From Erythrobacter neustonensis (GTDB lineage: Bacteria > Pseudomonadota > Alphaproteobacteria > Sphingomonadales > Sphingomonadaceae): a stretch of 64,000 nt of DNA. The stretch lies in NCBI RefSeq assembly GCF_001663175.1, contig NZ_CP016033.1, forward strand, positions 2,914,001 through 2,978,000, read 5' to 3'. The translations under genes were made by a program, and so were the position numbers. Below, in pieces: positions 1 to 10,128 of this stretch (the stretch's first letter is position 1; each line of letters starts with the position of its first letter). The notes beneath the pieces are model-generated. The model had not been told where the DNA came from and did no database searches. It saw nothing but the letters and a program-made list of their open reading frames with translations.

Positions 1-600
<600 letters not shown>

Positions 601-1668
601 TCAATCATCCGAATCCGCATCGGGACCGGTCATCATTTCTTCGGCGACCTTGTCGGTGCGGGCGCGGATCGCCGCTTCGAGGCGATCGCACACATCGGGG
701 TGCTCCTTGAGGTAGTTCTTGGCGTTTTCGCGGCCCTGCCCGATCCGGATCGAATCATAGGAGAACCAGCTCCCTGATTTCTCCACCAGGCCTGCCTTCA
801 CCCCGAGGTCGATGATCTCGCCGATCTTGGAGATGCCTTCGCCATACATGATGTCGAATTCGACCTGCTTGAACGGCGGCGCGACCTTGTTCTTGACCAC
901 CTTCACGCGGGTTGCGTTGCCGGTGATCTCGTCGCGGTCCTTGATCTGCCCGGTGCGGCGGATGTCGAGCCGGACACTGGCATAGAACTTGAGCGCATTG
1001 CCACCGGTGGTGGTTTCCGGGTTGCCGTACATCACGCCGATCTTCATGCGCAGCTGGTTGATGAAAATCACCATGCAGCGCGAACGGCTGATCGAGCCGG
1101 TCAGCTTGCGCAAGCTCTGCGACATCAGGCGCGCCTGAAGGCCGACGTGCGAATCGCCCATCTCGCCTTCGATTTCGGCGCGCGGCACCAGCGCCGCGAC
1201 CGAATCGACCACCAGCACATCGATCGCGTTCGAGCGCACCAGCGTGTCGACGATTTCGAGCGCCTGCTCACCGGTGTCGGGCTGCGAGACGATCAGTTCG
1301 TCGATATCGACGCCCAGCTTTCTGGCGTAGACCGGATCGAGCGCGTGTTCGGCATCGACGAAGGCGGCGGTGCCGCCCGATTTTTGCGCTTCGGCGATGA
1401 CATGCAGCGCCAGCGTGGTCTTGCCCGAGCTTTCAGGGCCGTAGACTTCGATCACGCGGCCGCGCGGCAGACCGCCGATGCCCAGCGCAATATCCAGACC
1501 CAGCGATCCGGTCGAAATCGATTCGACCTGCATCGTCTCCTTCGAGCCGAGCTTCATCGCCGAGCCCTTGCCGAACGCGCGATCGATCTGTGCCAGAGCG
1601 GCTTCCAGAGCCTTTTGACGGTCCACGGCTTTCTTGTCCTCATCCACCAATTTCAATTGGGTAGCCAT
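601..1668 (-). CDS. recA: Recombinase RecA
   Basis: This 355-residue protein is full length for RecA. It shows the Walker A motif GPESSGKTT near residue 76, the [15 protein letters not shown] segment, and an acidic C-terminal tail ending DADSDD. RecA forms filaments on single-stranded DNA, catalyses strand exchange and triggers LexA self-cleavage. The ATG at 1668 is preceded by a GAAGGAG ribosome site. A sigma-70-like promoter with an overlapping LexA box lies at 1729-1766, so the gene is very likely SOS-induced. It is followed by alaS in the same direction. Confidence 0.99.
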   Translation of the reverse strand: MATQLKLVDEDKKAVDRQKALEAALAQIDRAFGKGSAMKLGSKETMQVESISTGSLGLDIALGIGGLPRGRVIEVYGPESSGKTTLALHVIAEAQKSGGTAAFVDAEHALDPVYARKLGVDIDELIVSQPDTGEQALEIVDTLVRSNAIDVLVVDSVAALVPRAEIEGEMGDSHVGLQARLMSQSLRKLTGSISRSRCMVIFINQLRMKIGVMYGNPETTTGGNALKFYASVRLDIRRTGQIKDRDEITGNATRVKVVKNKVAPPFKQVEFDIMYGEGISKIGEIIDLGVKAGLVEKSGSWFSYDSIRIGQGRENAKNYLKEHPDVCDRLEAAIRARTDKVAEEMMTGPDADSDD

Positions 1669-1728
1669 CGCACGCGCTCCTTCGCTTGCCTAGGGGCCAG
1701 CGCGAGTTTTCCGCTGCCCATGGCATGC

Positions 1729-1766
1729 TATGTATCGCTTTTGTTCTCATGGAACAAGTAGGGAAC
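1729..1766 (-). promoter_or_regulatory. recA promoter with LexA (SOS) box
   Basis: Read on the minus strand, TTGTTC (bases 1757-1752) and TACATA (1734-1729) are separated by exactly 17 bp, a good -35/-10 pair. GTTC-CCTACTT-GTTC occupies 1766-1752 and matches the alphaproteobacterial LexA operator pattern GTTC-N7-GTTC, overlapping the -35 box. The recA start codon lies about 60 bp downstream of the -10. The pattern is seen directly; LexA binding is inferred. Confidence 0.85.
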
Positions 1767-1813
1767 GAAAGATTTTTTACGGGGACAGCTGCGTCCCGGT
1801 CCCTACCCTGCGC

Positions 1814-3436
1814 CTAGTCGCCGGCCGCGTCGCGCAACTTCCAGTCGTACACCCTTGTGGCGTTGGCTGGCACCGTCACCTCGACCGTCTGATAGCCGTT
1901 CTTCAGCGCGACCGCGTGCCGTGGAAAGCGGATGTCCTGATCTCCGCCATAGGCCAGATTCAGCCGCAATTTCACGGGATGCGGATTGGCGTTGGTGAGG
2001 TGCGCCTGCATCTTCGTCCAGCCGCGTGCGTCGTCCGGCGGGTCGCCGATCGCGCCGCACAGCGCAAAGACCTGATTGCTCTGCCCCAGTGCAAGTTCGA
2101 CATCCTGACCGCGCGCGTAATCGCGCAAGTCCGTTTCGGCGGCGAGCAGATCGCCGCGCGGCCCGGGCTCGAACAAGGCGAGCCTGCCCTGCGGCAACGC
2201 GATGCCCAGCCCCTTCTTGTCCTCGTTCTTCGTCAGCAGCAGCACGTCCGCGGCATCGGGCGTATCGCTGTCTGGATAGATCCGGTTGCTGGAATCGCAC
2301 CCGGCCCGGTAGAGCAGCCGCGCCTTGACCGCATCCTTGTCGAGAAACGCGACCTGCTTCATCGCCTTGGCCGACACATCGATCCGGCCCGGAACGCGGA
2401 ACAGCTTGAGATCGCCGAGGTCTTCCTCGCTCGCGGTGACCACGGCGCTGTCTCGCGCGCTCAGCCGCGATCCGGTGACGACGATCATCTCTGCCATCGC
2501 CATCGGCGGAGGCGGTGGTGGAGGGGGCGGCGGGGCGAACATCGGCGGCGGGGGCACGATTTCGGGGAGCGGACCGCTGCTGGTGCTGCCCAGCGGATAA
2601 CAGGTGAGATAGAGCCCTTCCGCGGCCGGGGGATCGGCGAGATCTTCGTAATCGCTGTCGACATTCAGGCGTCCGGCAACGATCTGGAGCCGTGCATCAT
2701 CGAAGCTCTGCCCGTTGTCGTTGACCAGCGTCAGCCAGCTCAGCAATCCCATCTCGAACTCGTCGCCCGACTGGCGGCCGGTCATGGTGCCGACGTAATT
2801 GGCCTCCCAGTCGAAACCCCAAGCAAGATAGGTGAGAGTCACGTCATAGGTGCCGCCGGTATCACTGCGCGTGTCGACCGAGAACACCGGCTGCGCGGAC
2901 AACCCGGCAGGCACGCGGTCAAATCCGAGCGTTTCGGGCAGGCCCGAACACCGCACCGCCTCGAAGCCCTGCCCGGTCTGGAGCACCACCCCGCCATCCG
3001 CCCGCGTGCGCACCACCGCGTCTTCGCTGACCTGTTTGCCGGTGGCAGGGTTCATCCGCGTGATCGTCACCCGGTTGCCCAGCGTGCCGTCGACCAGCGC
3101 TGCGGGGGAGAGCAGCGCAGCGTTGCGGTTCTTCTCGATCGTGCCGCCCGGCAGGCCGGTGACGATCGCGGACACGCCGATCATGCCTTCGGCGACGCCT
3201 TCGAAGCGGATCGTCGATTCGCCCGCAGGCAGCGTCACGCGGCGGGTTTCGGAAATCATCGCCAGCCCGCGCGGATCATCGCGGTCGAGCTTTTCGTCCG
3301 GCCCGCGGTCGGCATCGCGGTAGATCGTCACCGCAAGATCGGACGGCGCGGCGGCATCGACCACTTCGCGTGCAAGCAGCGGTGCGGCGAGCACACCGGC
3401 AAGACCTGCAGCCCCGCACAGCCAGACAGAGCGCAT
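1814..3436 (-). CDS. Secreted DUF4139 domain protein with VVTGSR motif (paralogue A)
   Basis: A protein of 540 residues with a typical signal peptide at 1-22 (ending LLAREV) and the DUF4139 beta-rich body. About mid-protein there is a long proline tract followed by EMIVVTGSRLSARDS. That VVTGSR string normally marks the plug start of sphingomonad TonB-dependent receptors, but no receptor barrel follows; instead the DUF4139 sequence resumes with EEDLGDLKLFRVP. Its close relative ends just 14 bp upstream in the same direction, so the two form a tandem duplication and probably one transcript. The biochemical function of DUF4139 is unknown; export to the periplasm or cell surface is inferred from the signal peptide. 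Confidence 0.85.
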   Translation of the reverse strand: MRSVWLCGAAGLAGVLAAPLLAREVVDAAAPSDLAVTIYRDADRGPDEKLDRDDPRGLAMISETRRVTLPAGESTIRFEGVAEGMIGVSAIVTGLPGGTIEKNRNAALLSPAALVDGTLGNRVTITRMNPATGKQVSEDAVVRTRADGGVVLQTGQGFEAVRCSGLPETLGFDRVPAGLSAQPVFSVDTRSDTGGTYDVTLTYLAWGFDWEANYVGTMTGRQSGDEFEMGLLSWLTLVNDNGQSFDDARLQIVAGRLNVDSDYEDLADPPAAEGLYLTCYPLGSTSSGPLPEIVPPPPMFAPPPPPPPPPPMAMAEMIVVTGSRLSARDSAVVTASEEDLGDLKLFRVPGRIDVSAKAMKQVAFLDKDAVKARLLYRAGCDSSNRIYPDSDTPDAADVLLLTKNEDKKGLGIALPQGRLALFEPGPRGDLLAAETDLRDYARGQDVELALGQSNQVFALCGAIGDPPDDARGWTKMQAHLTNANPHPVKLRLNLAYGGDQDIRFPRHAVALKNGYQTVEVTVPANATRVYDWKLRDAAGD

Positions 3437-3450
3437 CGCTCCTGCGCCCT

Positions 3451-4959
3451 TCAGTAACGCGTTTCGTAGGTGACGCGGATTACCCGTTCGCCCTCGGCCG
3501 GAACGGGCACCTTGTAACGGCGCTGATCGGCGTTGATCTGTTCACCCGGCAAGTCTTCGGACGTGATGCGGAAATCGTCCGCCCACCAGCCGCGATCGAG
3601 GCCGGTCTGGAGCAATTCGACTTCGACCGGCGCAGATTTGGCGTTGGTGAGGGTGTAGCGCATCGTCGTGCGGTAGAAGGTCTTTGGCCGTTCGAGCGTG
3701 ATCGTGCGGGTGCGCGCGCCATCGGTGACGCGGTAACGCGCGCTCTTTTCCCATTCCGCGCTGGTGATCGTCTCGCGCTTTTCGACTTCGGCCTTGATCG
3801 TGATGTCGAAGGCATCGCCTGTCACCAGCGACAATTCGCTGCCCATCGGGGTGTGACCGATCGCGTTTTCGCCGATGAACTGCGGGGTATTTTCGCGGTC
3901 GCGCTGGTAGAAGCGTACGGTGCCCGCGGGCAATGCGTCGCCCAGCCCCTGATCGCGCGACGAGGAAAAGGCGATCCGCGACTGGACGTTGCGCGCCTCT
4001 TCGTCGTTCTGCTGGAAGCCGGCGGTCGCAGCGTAGATCTTGCGCGCGGGCACGGCCTGCACATCGAGAAAGCTGACCTGCTTGGTCTGGTCGTTGGCGA
4101 CGGTGGTGCGCCCGCTGATGGGATAGAGGTAGAAATCACCCAGCCGTTCGCGCGCGGCGGCCTGGGTGCCGGGGCGCACCACCCCGCGCTGGTTGTAGCC
4201 ATAGCCATTGCCGCCGCCACTAGGATTGCCCGCGACCAGCACGGTGTCGGCCTTGTGGAAGGTGGTCCCGGTGTTGTTGGTCAGCGTGACCCACCCCTGC
4301 ATGTCGATCGTGCCCGCGCCCTCGTTATAAAGCGCGACGTAATCCGCGCTCCAGCCAAGCCCGCCGGTGAGATAGCGCAGGGATACCGGGCGGGTGCCAC
4401 CGCGCGCCGAATCGAGACTGACCGACAGCGTCGGGCGCGCGCGCAGACCCGGCGGGACGCGGTCGAAGATCACGCGGACCGGCAGGCCGTCATCGCGCAG
4501 CACCTCAATCCTCTCGCCGATCTGGATCACGGTGCCGCCCGCGACCGACAGCACCTTGGCGCGCTCGCGCGTTTCGGTGCCGGTGGCCGGGTTGGTGCGC
4601 AGCAGGGTGACGGTCTGGCCGACCGCCTTCTCCATCAGTTTTGCAGGGGTGAGGAGATCATAGTCGAAGTTCTGCTCGACGATCGTGGTCCCGGCAGCGG
4701 CGAAGCTAAGCGTTTCGGGCCGGATCTGCGCCGAGACATCGGGCAGCTCGATCCGGATATTGCCCTGTGCGATCGCAAGATTGCGCACATCCTGCACCAG
4801 CGCGAGGTTGTTATTGTAGATCGTCAGTGACACGTCGCCCTGCGCGGTCGCATCGGGATCGGGGACCGCTTGCGCCGCCGCCGCCGAAGCCAGCGCGCCC
4901 GAAGCCAGCGCGATTCCGATCGACATGCCGCAGCCTGCGGTGATTGCCCGGATATTCAT
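3451..4959 (-). CDS. Secreted DUF4139 domain protein (paralogue B)
   Basis: A 502-residue protein taken from the ATG at 4959 (MNIRAITAGCG), because this start gives a clean signal peptide ending ASAAAAQA; the frame stays open upstream into cckA without coding character. It shares with paralogue A the order of segments, including MRTNPATG-like LLRTNPATGTETRERAKV, FDRVPPGLRARP and an SLRYL...WSADYVA stretch, which identifies DUF4139. It lacks the proline tract and the VVTGSR string. It is the first gene of the pair, between cckA and recA. Function unknown. Confidence 0.85.
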   Translation of the reverse strand: MNIRAITAGCGMSIGIALASGALASAAAAQAVPDPDATAQGDVSLTIYNNNLALVQDVRNLAIAQGNIRIELPDVSAQIRPETLSFAAAGTTIVEQNFDYDLLTPAKLMEKAVGQTVTLLRTNPATGTETRERAKVLSVAGGTVIQIGERIEVLRDDGLPVRVIFDRVPPGLRARPTLSVSLDSARGGTRPVSLRYLTGGLGWSADYVALYNEGAGTIDMQGWVTLTNNTGTTFHKADTVLVAGNPSGGGNGYGYNQRGVVRPGTQAAARERLGDFYLYPISGRTTVANDQTKQVSFLDVQAVPARKIYAATAGFQQNDEEARNVQSRIAFSSSRDQGLGDALPAGTVRFYQRDRENTPQFIGENAIGHTPMGSELSLVTGDAFDITIKAEVEKRETITSAEWEKSARYRVTDGARTRTITLERPKTFYRTTMRYTLTNAKSAPVEVELLQTGLDRGWWADDFRITSEDLPGEQINADQRRYKVPVPAEGERVIRVTYETRY

Positions 4960-4970
4960 GCCCGTCCCCC

Positions 4971-4986
4971 TTGTCCCATGTGTCCC
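4971..4986 (-). repeat. GGGACAC dispersed repeat, copy 2
   Basis: On the minus strand this reads GGGACACATGGGACAA, matching the core of the repeat at 10093 and 24866. It lies in the cckA to DUF4139 gap, just upstream of the DUF4139 pair. Confidence 0.4.
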
Positions 4987-5053
4987 TCGTATCGTCTGCC
5001 AGAATGAACGCTCCGGCAGCTTTCGCCAAGGTGAATGCCTGCAAAGGGGGTTG

Positions 5054-5078
5054 AAAAACTGCGCAAATATCTGCGCAG
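5054..5078 (-). terminator. Rho-independent terminator of cckA
   Basis: On the minus strand CTGCGCA-GATATT-TGCGCAG forms a perfect 7-bp stem with a 6-nt loop and is followed immediately by TTTTT. It begins 12 bp after the cckA stop codon. Confidence 0.85.
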
Positions 5079-5090
5079 GCCCGGGAGCGA

Positions 5091-7673
5091 TCAGGCCCCG
5101 GCGCCCGCCTTCGCCTCGCGCAGCACCGCGCCGACCTTGTCCCCGATCGAGGCGACGCTGAACGGCTTGGCGATGAAGTGCATGTCGGGAATGTCGATAT
5201 CGCGGCGCAGCTGCTCCTCGGCATAGCCCGACATGAACAGCACGGGCAGGTTGGGATGACGCGCGCGAATCGCGCGGACCATCGCCGGGCCGTCCATCCC
5301 GGGCATCACCACGTCGCTTACCACGATATCGAACGCGGCCGTGCCTTCGGTGATCGCGGCAAGACCTTCTTCGCCGTTGGCGCAAGGCGTGACTTCGTAG
5401 CCCGCGCGGGTCAGAGCGCGTTCGGCGACGGTGCGGACCATGTCCTCGTCTTCGACCAGCAGCACCTTGCCGCCCGCCGACCAGTCGGAGGATACGAGTT
5501 CCTGCACCGGGCGCTTGCGCGCCACCTCGCCGCGGTGGACCGGGAAATAGACCGTGAAGCGCGCGCCGGTCGGATGGCCTGCCTTGTCGGTGATATTGTC
5601 GGCAAAGATGAACCCGCCCGACTGCTTGACGATCCCGTAAGCGGTCGACAGCCCGAGCCCGGTGCCCTTGCCCTGCTCCTTGGTGGTGAAGAAGGGTTCG
5701 AACAGTTTGGGCAGGATCTGCGGCGGAATGCCGCCGCCGGTGTCCTGCACGATCAGCACGGTGTAGTCGGCCGCGGGCAGAACTTCTGATCCCAGCTGCA
5801 CCACCTGCTTGGCCTGCAACGCGCGGGTGAACAGCGAAATCCGCCCCGTGCCATTGCCGCGCGCAGGCCCGCCGTTGCCCTGGATGGCATCGCGCGCATT
5901 GACCGCAAGGTTCATGACAACCTGCTCCAATTGCTGCGGATCGGCGCGCACCGGGCCAAGGTTGCGGTCGTGCTGGACGTAAAAGGTGATCTTCTCGCCC
6001 AGCAGCCGCTTGATCAGCGGGCTGACCTCGCTGACCACATCGGGCAACTGGATCACCTCGGGCCGCAGCGTCTGCTGGCGCGAGAAGGCGAGCAGCTGGC
6101 GGGTGAGCGAGGCCGCGCGGTTGGAGTTGGCGCGGATCTGCTGGATGTCGTCATAATCGCTGTCACCCGGAATATGACGCAGCAGCATCAGATCGCAGGT
6201 GCCGATGATTGCGGTCAGCACATTGTTGAAATCATGCGCGACCCCGCCGGCGAGCTGGCCGACCGCCTGCATCTTGGTCGCCTGCGCCACCTGACGGCGC
6301 AGCTGGTTTTCTTGGGACGTGTCGGCAAGGCTGAGCAGCACCGCCGCCTCGCCCAGCCCGCGCACCCCGGCAAGCCCCAAGCTGACGGGTTCTTCGGGCG
6401 AATTGGTCAGCCGCACCGCGACATCGCCGCTGGTGGAAGGCCCGCGCCCGTGACGGCGCACCGCATCGGACAAGACTGCCTTGTCCTCGCGCACCACCAG
6501 ATCGGTCGGGAAGGCGGGCAGCCCGCGTCCTTCGCGGTCGACGCTGCGCATGAAGGCGTCATTGGCAAACAGGAACCGCCCGTCGCGGTCGGTCATCGCA
6601 AGGCCCAGCGGCAATTGCGCGAGCAGCGCGTCGAGCTGCGCCACGCCGGCCTGCGCCGCGCCATCGAAGCCCGAACCGATCCCTACGCCGCTGTCGATCA
6701 GCAGCATCAGCGAGGTCGCCTCGTCGGGCCCGGCGGGCGCGGCGCGGTCGTCAGGGTCGACCAGCGGGATGTCGACCAGCGTCTGCGGCGTGCCGCCCCG
6801 CCCTTCGCGCGCGAAGAAAATGCGGTCGCGGTCGTCCGAACGCAGGAAGCTGACGAAATCCTGCCCCACCAGACTGGCGCGTTCATCGCCTGCCGCGCGT
6901 TCGGCAAAGCCCGCGCTGACCGCGCGCACCACGCCGTCGGCGGTGGTGATCGCGGTTTCGATCCCGGCGCGGCTGAGCATCTTGCCGAACGGCCCTGCCA
7001 GATCGAGCGCGCCCAGTTCCGCGCCGCGCGCGCGCGCGATCGGCTTCAGCCGCCAGATCAGATGATCCTCGCCGCGCCCTGCACGGGTCGCGCTGATATG
7101 CCAGCGGGTTTCATCGGTTGCCTCGATCTCGTCGAGCGAAGCGTGGCCATCGCGCCAGGCATTGCGCGCCAGCAGCGTCACCGCTTCAAGCTGGGGGCGT
7201 GCCATCGGCAGCGCGGGCGGCGCGGCATTCGCACCGAAGCTGTCGAGGAAGAACAGATTGGCGCAGACCATCCGGTTGGCGCGGTCGGTGATCGCGATCG
7301 CCTCGCCCGCGCGCTCGATCGCGGCGACGGTCACGCTCCAGTCGGGCGCGGCAGGCGCATCGGCCCCCACCGGCGCGCGCATGCGGTCGAGCATCACCAC
7401 CGCGCCGAGCAGCAGCCCGGTGGCCGCGATGAAGGTCAATGCGACCAGCCAGCTGCCGGTGGCGATGAACAGCACGAAGGCGCTAACCAGCAAGCCGCCG
7501 CCCAAGGCCAACAACAATTGGGCCGGTGGCAACGCGGCGAGCGAACGGACGTCTTCGGATGCGATCAGGCTGGGCAATGGGTTGCCGGCGGGGCGGGACA
7601 AGACGGGGCGACTCCTCTGGTCGGGCGGATGCGCGATTGCACCGCCCGGCGGGGCCGTCTTACTGCGCGCCAA
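5091..7673 (-). CDS. cckA: Hybrid sensor histidine kinase CckA
   Basis: An 860-residue kinase with two membrane helices at about 52-70 and 75-95 and PAS-like sensing segments, one near 350 (LGLAMTDRDGRFLFANDAF). The H-box GGVAHDFNNVLTAIIG places the phospho-accepting His near 480. An HATPase region follows (N-box MNLAVNARDAI near 590, GTGLGLSTAYG), then a C-terminal receiver with its acceptor Asp near 787 (SDVVMPGMDG). The architecture and the VAHDFNN motif match CckA, which feeds phosphate through ChpT to CtrA and CpdR in alphaproteobacterial cell-cycle control. It is bifunctional in the family. The start at 7673 overlaps the DUF2062 gene by 14 bp; a slightly later start is possible. Confidence 0.93.
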   Translation of the reverse strand: MARSKTAPPGGAIAHPPDQRSRPVLSRPAGNPLPSLIASEDVRSLAALPPAQLLLALGGGLLVSAFVLFIATGSWLVALTFIAATGLLLGAVVMLDRMRAPVGADAPAAPDWSVTVAAIERAGEAIAITDRANRMVCANLFFLDSFGANAAPPALPMARPQLEAVTLLARNAWRDGHASLDEIEATDETRWHISATRAGRGEDHLIWRLKPIARARGAELGALDLAGPFGKMLSRAGIETAITTADGVVRAVSAGFAERAAGDERASLVGQDFVSFLRSDDRDRIFFAREGRGGTPQTLVDIPLVDPDDRAAPAGPDEATSLMLLIDSGVGIGSGFDGAAQAGVAQLDALLAQLPLGLAMTDRDGRFLFANDAFMRSVDREGRGLPAFPTDLVVREDKAVLSDAVRRHGRGPSTSGDVAVRLTNSPEEPVSLGLAGVRGLGEAAVLLSLADTSQENQLRRQVAQATKMQAVGQLAGGVAHDFNNVLTAIIGTCDLMLLRHIPGDSDYDDIQQIRANSNRAASLTRQLLAFSRQQTLRPEVIQLPDVVSEVSPLIKRLLGEKITFYVQHDRNLGPVRADPQQLEQVVMNLAVNARDAIQGNGGPARGNGTGRISLFTRALQAKQVVQLGSEVLPAADYTVLIVQDTGGGIPPQILPKLFEPFFTTKEQGKGTGLGLSTAYGIVKQSGGFIFADNITDKAGHPTGARFTVYFPVHRGEVARKRPVQELVSSDWSAGGKVLLVEDEDMVRTVAERALTRAGYEVTPCANGEEGLAAITEGTAAFDIVVSDVVMPGMDGPAMVRAIRARHPNLPVLFMSGYAEEQLRRDIDIPDMHFIAKPFSVASIGDKVGAVLREAKAGAGA

Positions 7674-8271
7674 GCCGCTGGTCGAGCCGCGCTTCCATCG
7701 CCTTCAACCGTCTGGCGCGCTTTCGGGACACCACGGCGCGCCACACCCAGCTCGAGACGAAATAGCCGAGAATCGGCGACACCACCGCCAGCACGAGGCA
7801 GCCCAGCAAGGTCGACGCGCCGATCTGGTAGGCCATCGTCAGATAGGCCCAGGTGCCATTGTCCGATGCCGCCGCGGCGACCCCGGCCTGCGCGGCTTCG
7901 AAGCGCAGGAAGAATTCGCCGATCCGATTGGCGACCACCATCCAGAACGGCAGGGTAAAGGGATTGGTGACGAAGGTGACCAGCGCCGCCAGCGGCACAT
8001 TGGCGCGCGTCGGCAGCGCGAGGAACGCGGCAAGGAAAATCTGCCCGATCGGCACGATGAAGCCTGCAAACAGCCCCAGCGCGACCCCGCGCGGCACCGA
8101 GCGGCGGGTAAAGCGCCACAATTCGGGCGACAGGAACCGGTGCGCGATCGGGGCCAGATACTTGTTCTGCGCCATCTCTTCGCGCGTCGGCGTATTCTTG
8201 CGGATCACATCCATCGCCCAGGTTTTGGACCGCGGCCCCAGACCGGCCTTGCGCGATGGATCGATGCTCAT
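7660..8271 (-). CDS. DUF2062 domain membrane protein
   Basis: A 203-residue protein with the DUF2062 pattern: RFLSPELWRFTRRSVPRGVALGLFAGFIVP followed by several hydrophobic segments (about 70-90, 100-125, 155-180) and a basic C-terminus. In the family these are inner-membrane proteins of unknown role. The gene overlaps the start of cckA by 14 bp, so the two are probably translated from one mRNA. A DUF2062 gene next to cckA recurs in sphingomonads as far as I recall, which hints at a functional tie that has not been demonstrated. Confidence 0.8.
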   Translation of the reverse strand: MSIDPSRKAGLGPRSKTWAMDVIRKNTPTREEMAQNKYLAPIAHRFLSPELWRFTRRSVPRGVALGLFAGFIVPIGQIFLAAFLALPTRANVPLAALVTFVTNPFTLPFWMVVANRIGEFFLRFEAAQAGVAAAASDNGTWAYLTMAYQIGASTLLGCLVLAVVSPILGYFVSSWVWRAVVSRKRARRLKAMEARLDQRLGAQ

Positions 8272-8407
8272 GCGGACAGAACCGCGATGCGCGATGCGGC
8301 GATATCGTCGCGTGAGGAGAGGATGCTCGGCATGGTGTTGCCCATATGGGTAGCGCAGCAGTGCTGACTAGGTGGTGAATCGCGACCCCGTGCGATTTAT
8401 GCGGCCG

Positions 8408-8890
8408 CTATCCGCGTTCGCGCATCAGGCGGGCCTTGTCGCGCTTCCAGTCGCGCTCCTTGGTGCTCGCCCGCTTGTCGTGGTTCTGCTTGCCCTTGGC
8501 GAGCGCCAGTTCGACCTTGGCGCGGCCGGTGCGGTTGAAATAGACCATCAGCGGCACCAGCGTCATGCCCTTGCGCTCGACCGCGCCGACGAATTTCTCG
8601 ATTTCGCGCTCGTGCAGCAGCAATTTGCGCGGGCGGCGCGGTTCGTGGTTCAGGCGGTTGCCGTGGCTGTATTCGGGAATGTTGGCATTGATCAGCCAGA
8701 CCTGCCCGTCCTTCACCTCGGCATAGCTTTCGGCGATGCTCGCCTCGCCCGCTCTCAGCGCCTTGACCTCGGTGCCCTGCAAGGCAAGGCCCGCCTCGAA
8801 GGTGTCCTCGATATAATAGTCGAACCGCGCACGGCGGTTTTCGGCGACGATCTTGAGCTTGTCGAAGGTGACGGGTTTGGGGCGTGCCAT
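8408..8890 (-). CDS. smpB: SsrA-binding protein SmpB
   Basis: A 160-residue protein beginning [20 protein letters not shown]. It has the SmpB hallmarks [29 protein letters not shown], the [16 protein letters not shown] segment and the basic tail [16 protein letters not shown]. SmpB carries tmRNA to stalled ribosomes in trans-translation. The ATG at 8890 is chosen over one ten codons upstream because it matches the conserved N-terminus. The tmRNA gene is not in the window. Confidence 0.97.
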   Translation of the reverse strand: MARPKPVTFDKLKIVAENRRARFDYYIEDTFEAGLALQGTEVKALRAGEASIAESYAEVKDGQVWLINANIPEYSHGNRLNHEPRRPRKLLLHEREIEKFVGAVERKGMTLVPLMVYFNRTGRAKVELALAKGKQNHDKRASTKERDWKRDKARLMRERG

Positions 8891-8990
8891 GGGACGCGCG
8901 ATGTAGGAGCGCGCGGGCAAAAAAGCGAGGCCCTTTGCGATTTTGCCGCGCGCCGCCTAGGCTGCGGCGATAAATCACGAGGGGAGCACA

Positions 8991-10061
8991 ATGGCCATGG
9001 CGCCAGCCGAGCCGTTCATCATCGCCGGGCAAAGCGTTGCGCCCGGCACCGCGTGCGATGTGGCATTCCCGATCACGACGATGGCAACGGGCACGTCCTC
9101 CTCTCTGGCGGTGCGGGTGCTTAATGGCGCGAAGGCGGGCCCGGCGATCTTCGTCAGCGCGGCGATCCACGGGGACGAGATCACCGGCACCGCGGTGATC
9201 CAGCGCTTGGCGCAGATGCTCGATCCGGCCACGCTGGCGGGCACGGTGCTGCTGGTGCCGGTTGCCAATATCTTCGGCTTCATCTCGCACAACCGCTACC
9301 TGCCCGACCGGCGCGATCTCAACCGCAGCTTTCCGGGCAGCGCGGGCGGATCGCTGGCCGGGCAGCTGGCACATGTCTTCTACCGCGAGGTGGTGGCGCG
9401 GTGCAGCCTTGGCATCGACATCCATTCGGCTGCGATCCACCGCTACAACCTGCCCCAGATCCGGATCGCGGCGGGCGACCGGCGGCTGGTCGAACTGGCG
9501 ATGGCGTTCGGCGCGCCGGTGATCATCGAAAGCCCCTTGCGCGATGGCTCCCTGCGCGATCTTGCGCGGCAGAAGGGCGTCGACATGCTGTTGCTCGAAG
9601 CGGGCGAGGCGCTGCGGTTCGACCGGCTGTCGATCGAGACCGGCGTCGAAGGCGTGCTGCGCGTGCTCGCGCATCTCGGCATGATCGAAGCCGATGACGG
9701 GTTGAGCGCGGTCGGCGTGCCCGCGCGCGCGAACCGTTCGGTGTGGGTGCGGTCCCCGCGCGGCGGCGTGATGCATGCGGTGCGCACCTCGGGCGATCCG
9801 GTGCGCAAGGGCGATGTGCTGGCGCAGGTCACCGGACTGTTCGGCGATGCGCCAAGCGCGATGGTCAGCCCGGTCGACGGCATCATCATCGGCCATGCGA
9901 CGCTGCCCGTGGTGCATCAGGGCGACGCCCTGTTCCACATCGCCGCGATCGACCATCCCGAACGCATCGGCGCACTGATCGATTCGATCACCGACGCGAT
10001 CCTCGCAAGCGAGCCGCAGGGCAGCGCGCAAGGCATGCTCGATGAAGACGAGGTGGTCTGA
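8991..10061 (+). CDS. Succinylglutamate desuccinylase/aspartoacylase-family deacylase (M14-like)
   Basis: A 356-residue protein with the zinc-binding layout of the AstE/AspA family: His60 and Glu63 in AIHGDE, His145 in GIDIHSA, and the RRDLNRSFPG motif near 108-115. A biotinyl-lipoyl-like C-terminal fold is suggested by VRSPRGGVMHAVRTSGDPVRKGDVLAQ. Such enzymes remove acyl groups from amino acids or amines; the substrate cannot be told from sequence. A GGGGAG ribosome site precedes the ATG. It is on the opposite strand to smpB and dapA, which look like older neighbours, and a dispersed repeat lies 30 bp after its stop, so it may be an insertion. Confidence 0.82.
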   Translation: MAMAPAEPFIIAGQSVAPGTACDVAFPITTMATGTSSSLAVRVLNGAKAGPAIFVSAAIHGDEITGTAVIQRLAQMLDPATLAGTVLLVPVANIFGFISHNRYLPDRRDLNRSFPGSAGGSLAGQLAHVFYREVVARCSLGIDIHSAAIHRYNLPQIRIAAGDRRLVELAMAFGAPVIIESPLRDGSLRDLARQKGVDMLLLEAGEALRFDRLSIETGVEGVLRVLAHLGMIEADDGLSAVGVPARANRSVWVRSPRGGVMHAVRTSGDPVRKGDVLAQVTGLFGDAPSAMVSPVDGIIIGHATLPVVHQGDALFHIAAIDHPERIGALIDSITDAILASEPQGSAQGMLDEDEVV

Positions 10062-10092
10062 GTTCAGCCTTGCGCCTGCAAGCCTGAACGAT

Positions 10093-10128
10093 GGGACACT
10101 TGAGACACTGTCCTGAAAGCGAAAAACC
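10093..10128 (+). repeat. GGGACAC dispersed repeat, copy 3
   Basis: The core GGGACACTTGAGACACTGTC continues with C, a short variable stretch and AGCGAAAAACC. Copy 4 at 24866-24901 has GAGACAC-TGTCC and AGCGAAAAACC in the same order and spacing, differing at only a few positions. It lies between the convergent M14 deacylase and dapA genes. Confidence 0.65.

Noticed and set aside
2454..2574. VVTGSR string as evidence of a TonB-dependent receptor
   Set aside because: No plug or 22-strand barrel follows; the rest of the protein is DUF4139.
1730..3457. Open frame of 575 codons on the plus strand opposite the DUF4139 gene
   Set aside because: It is the antisense shadow of a GC-rich gene: His/Arg/Gly-rich translation, no domain, no ribosome site. 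The opposite strand has a signal peptide and a recognisable family.
5931..7958. Open frame of 675 codons on the plus strand opposite cckA
   Set aside because: Low-complexity translation rich in Arg, Gly and Ala; fully overlaps a well-supported kinase. High third-position GC creates such frames throughout this window.
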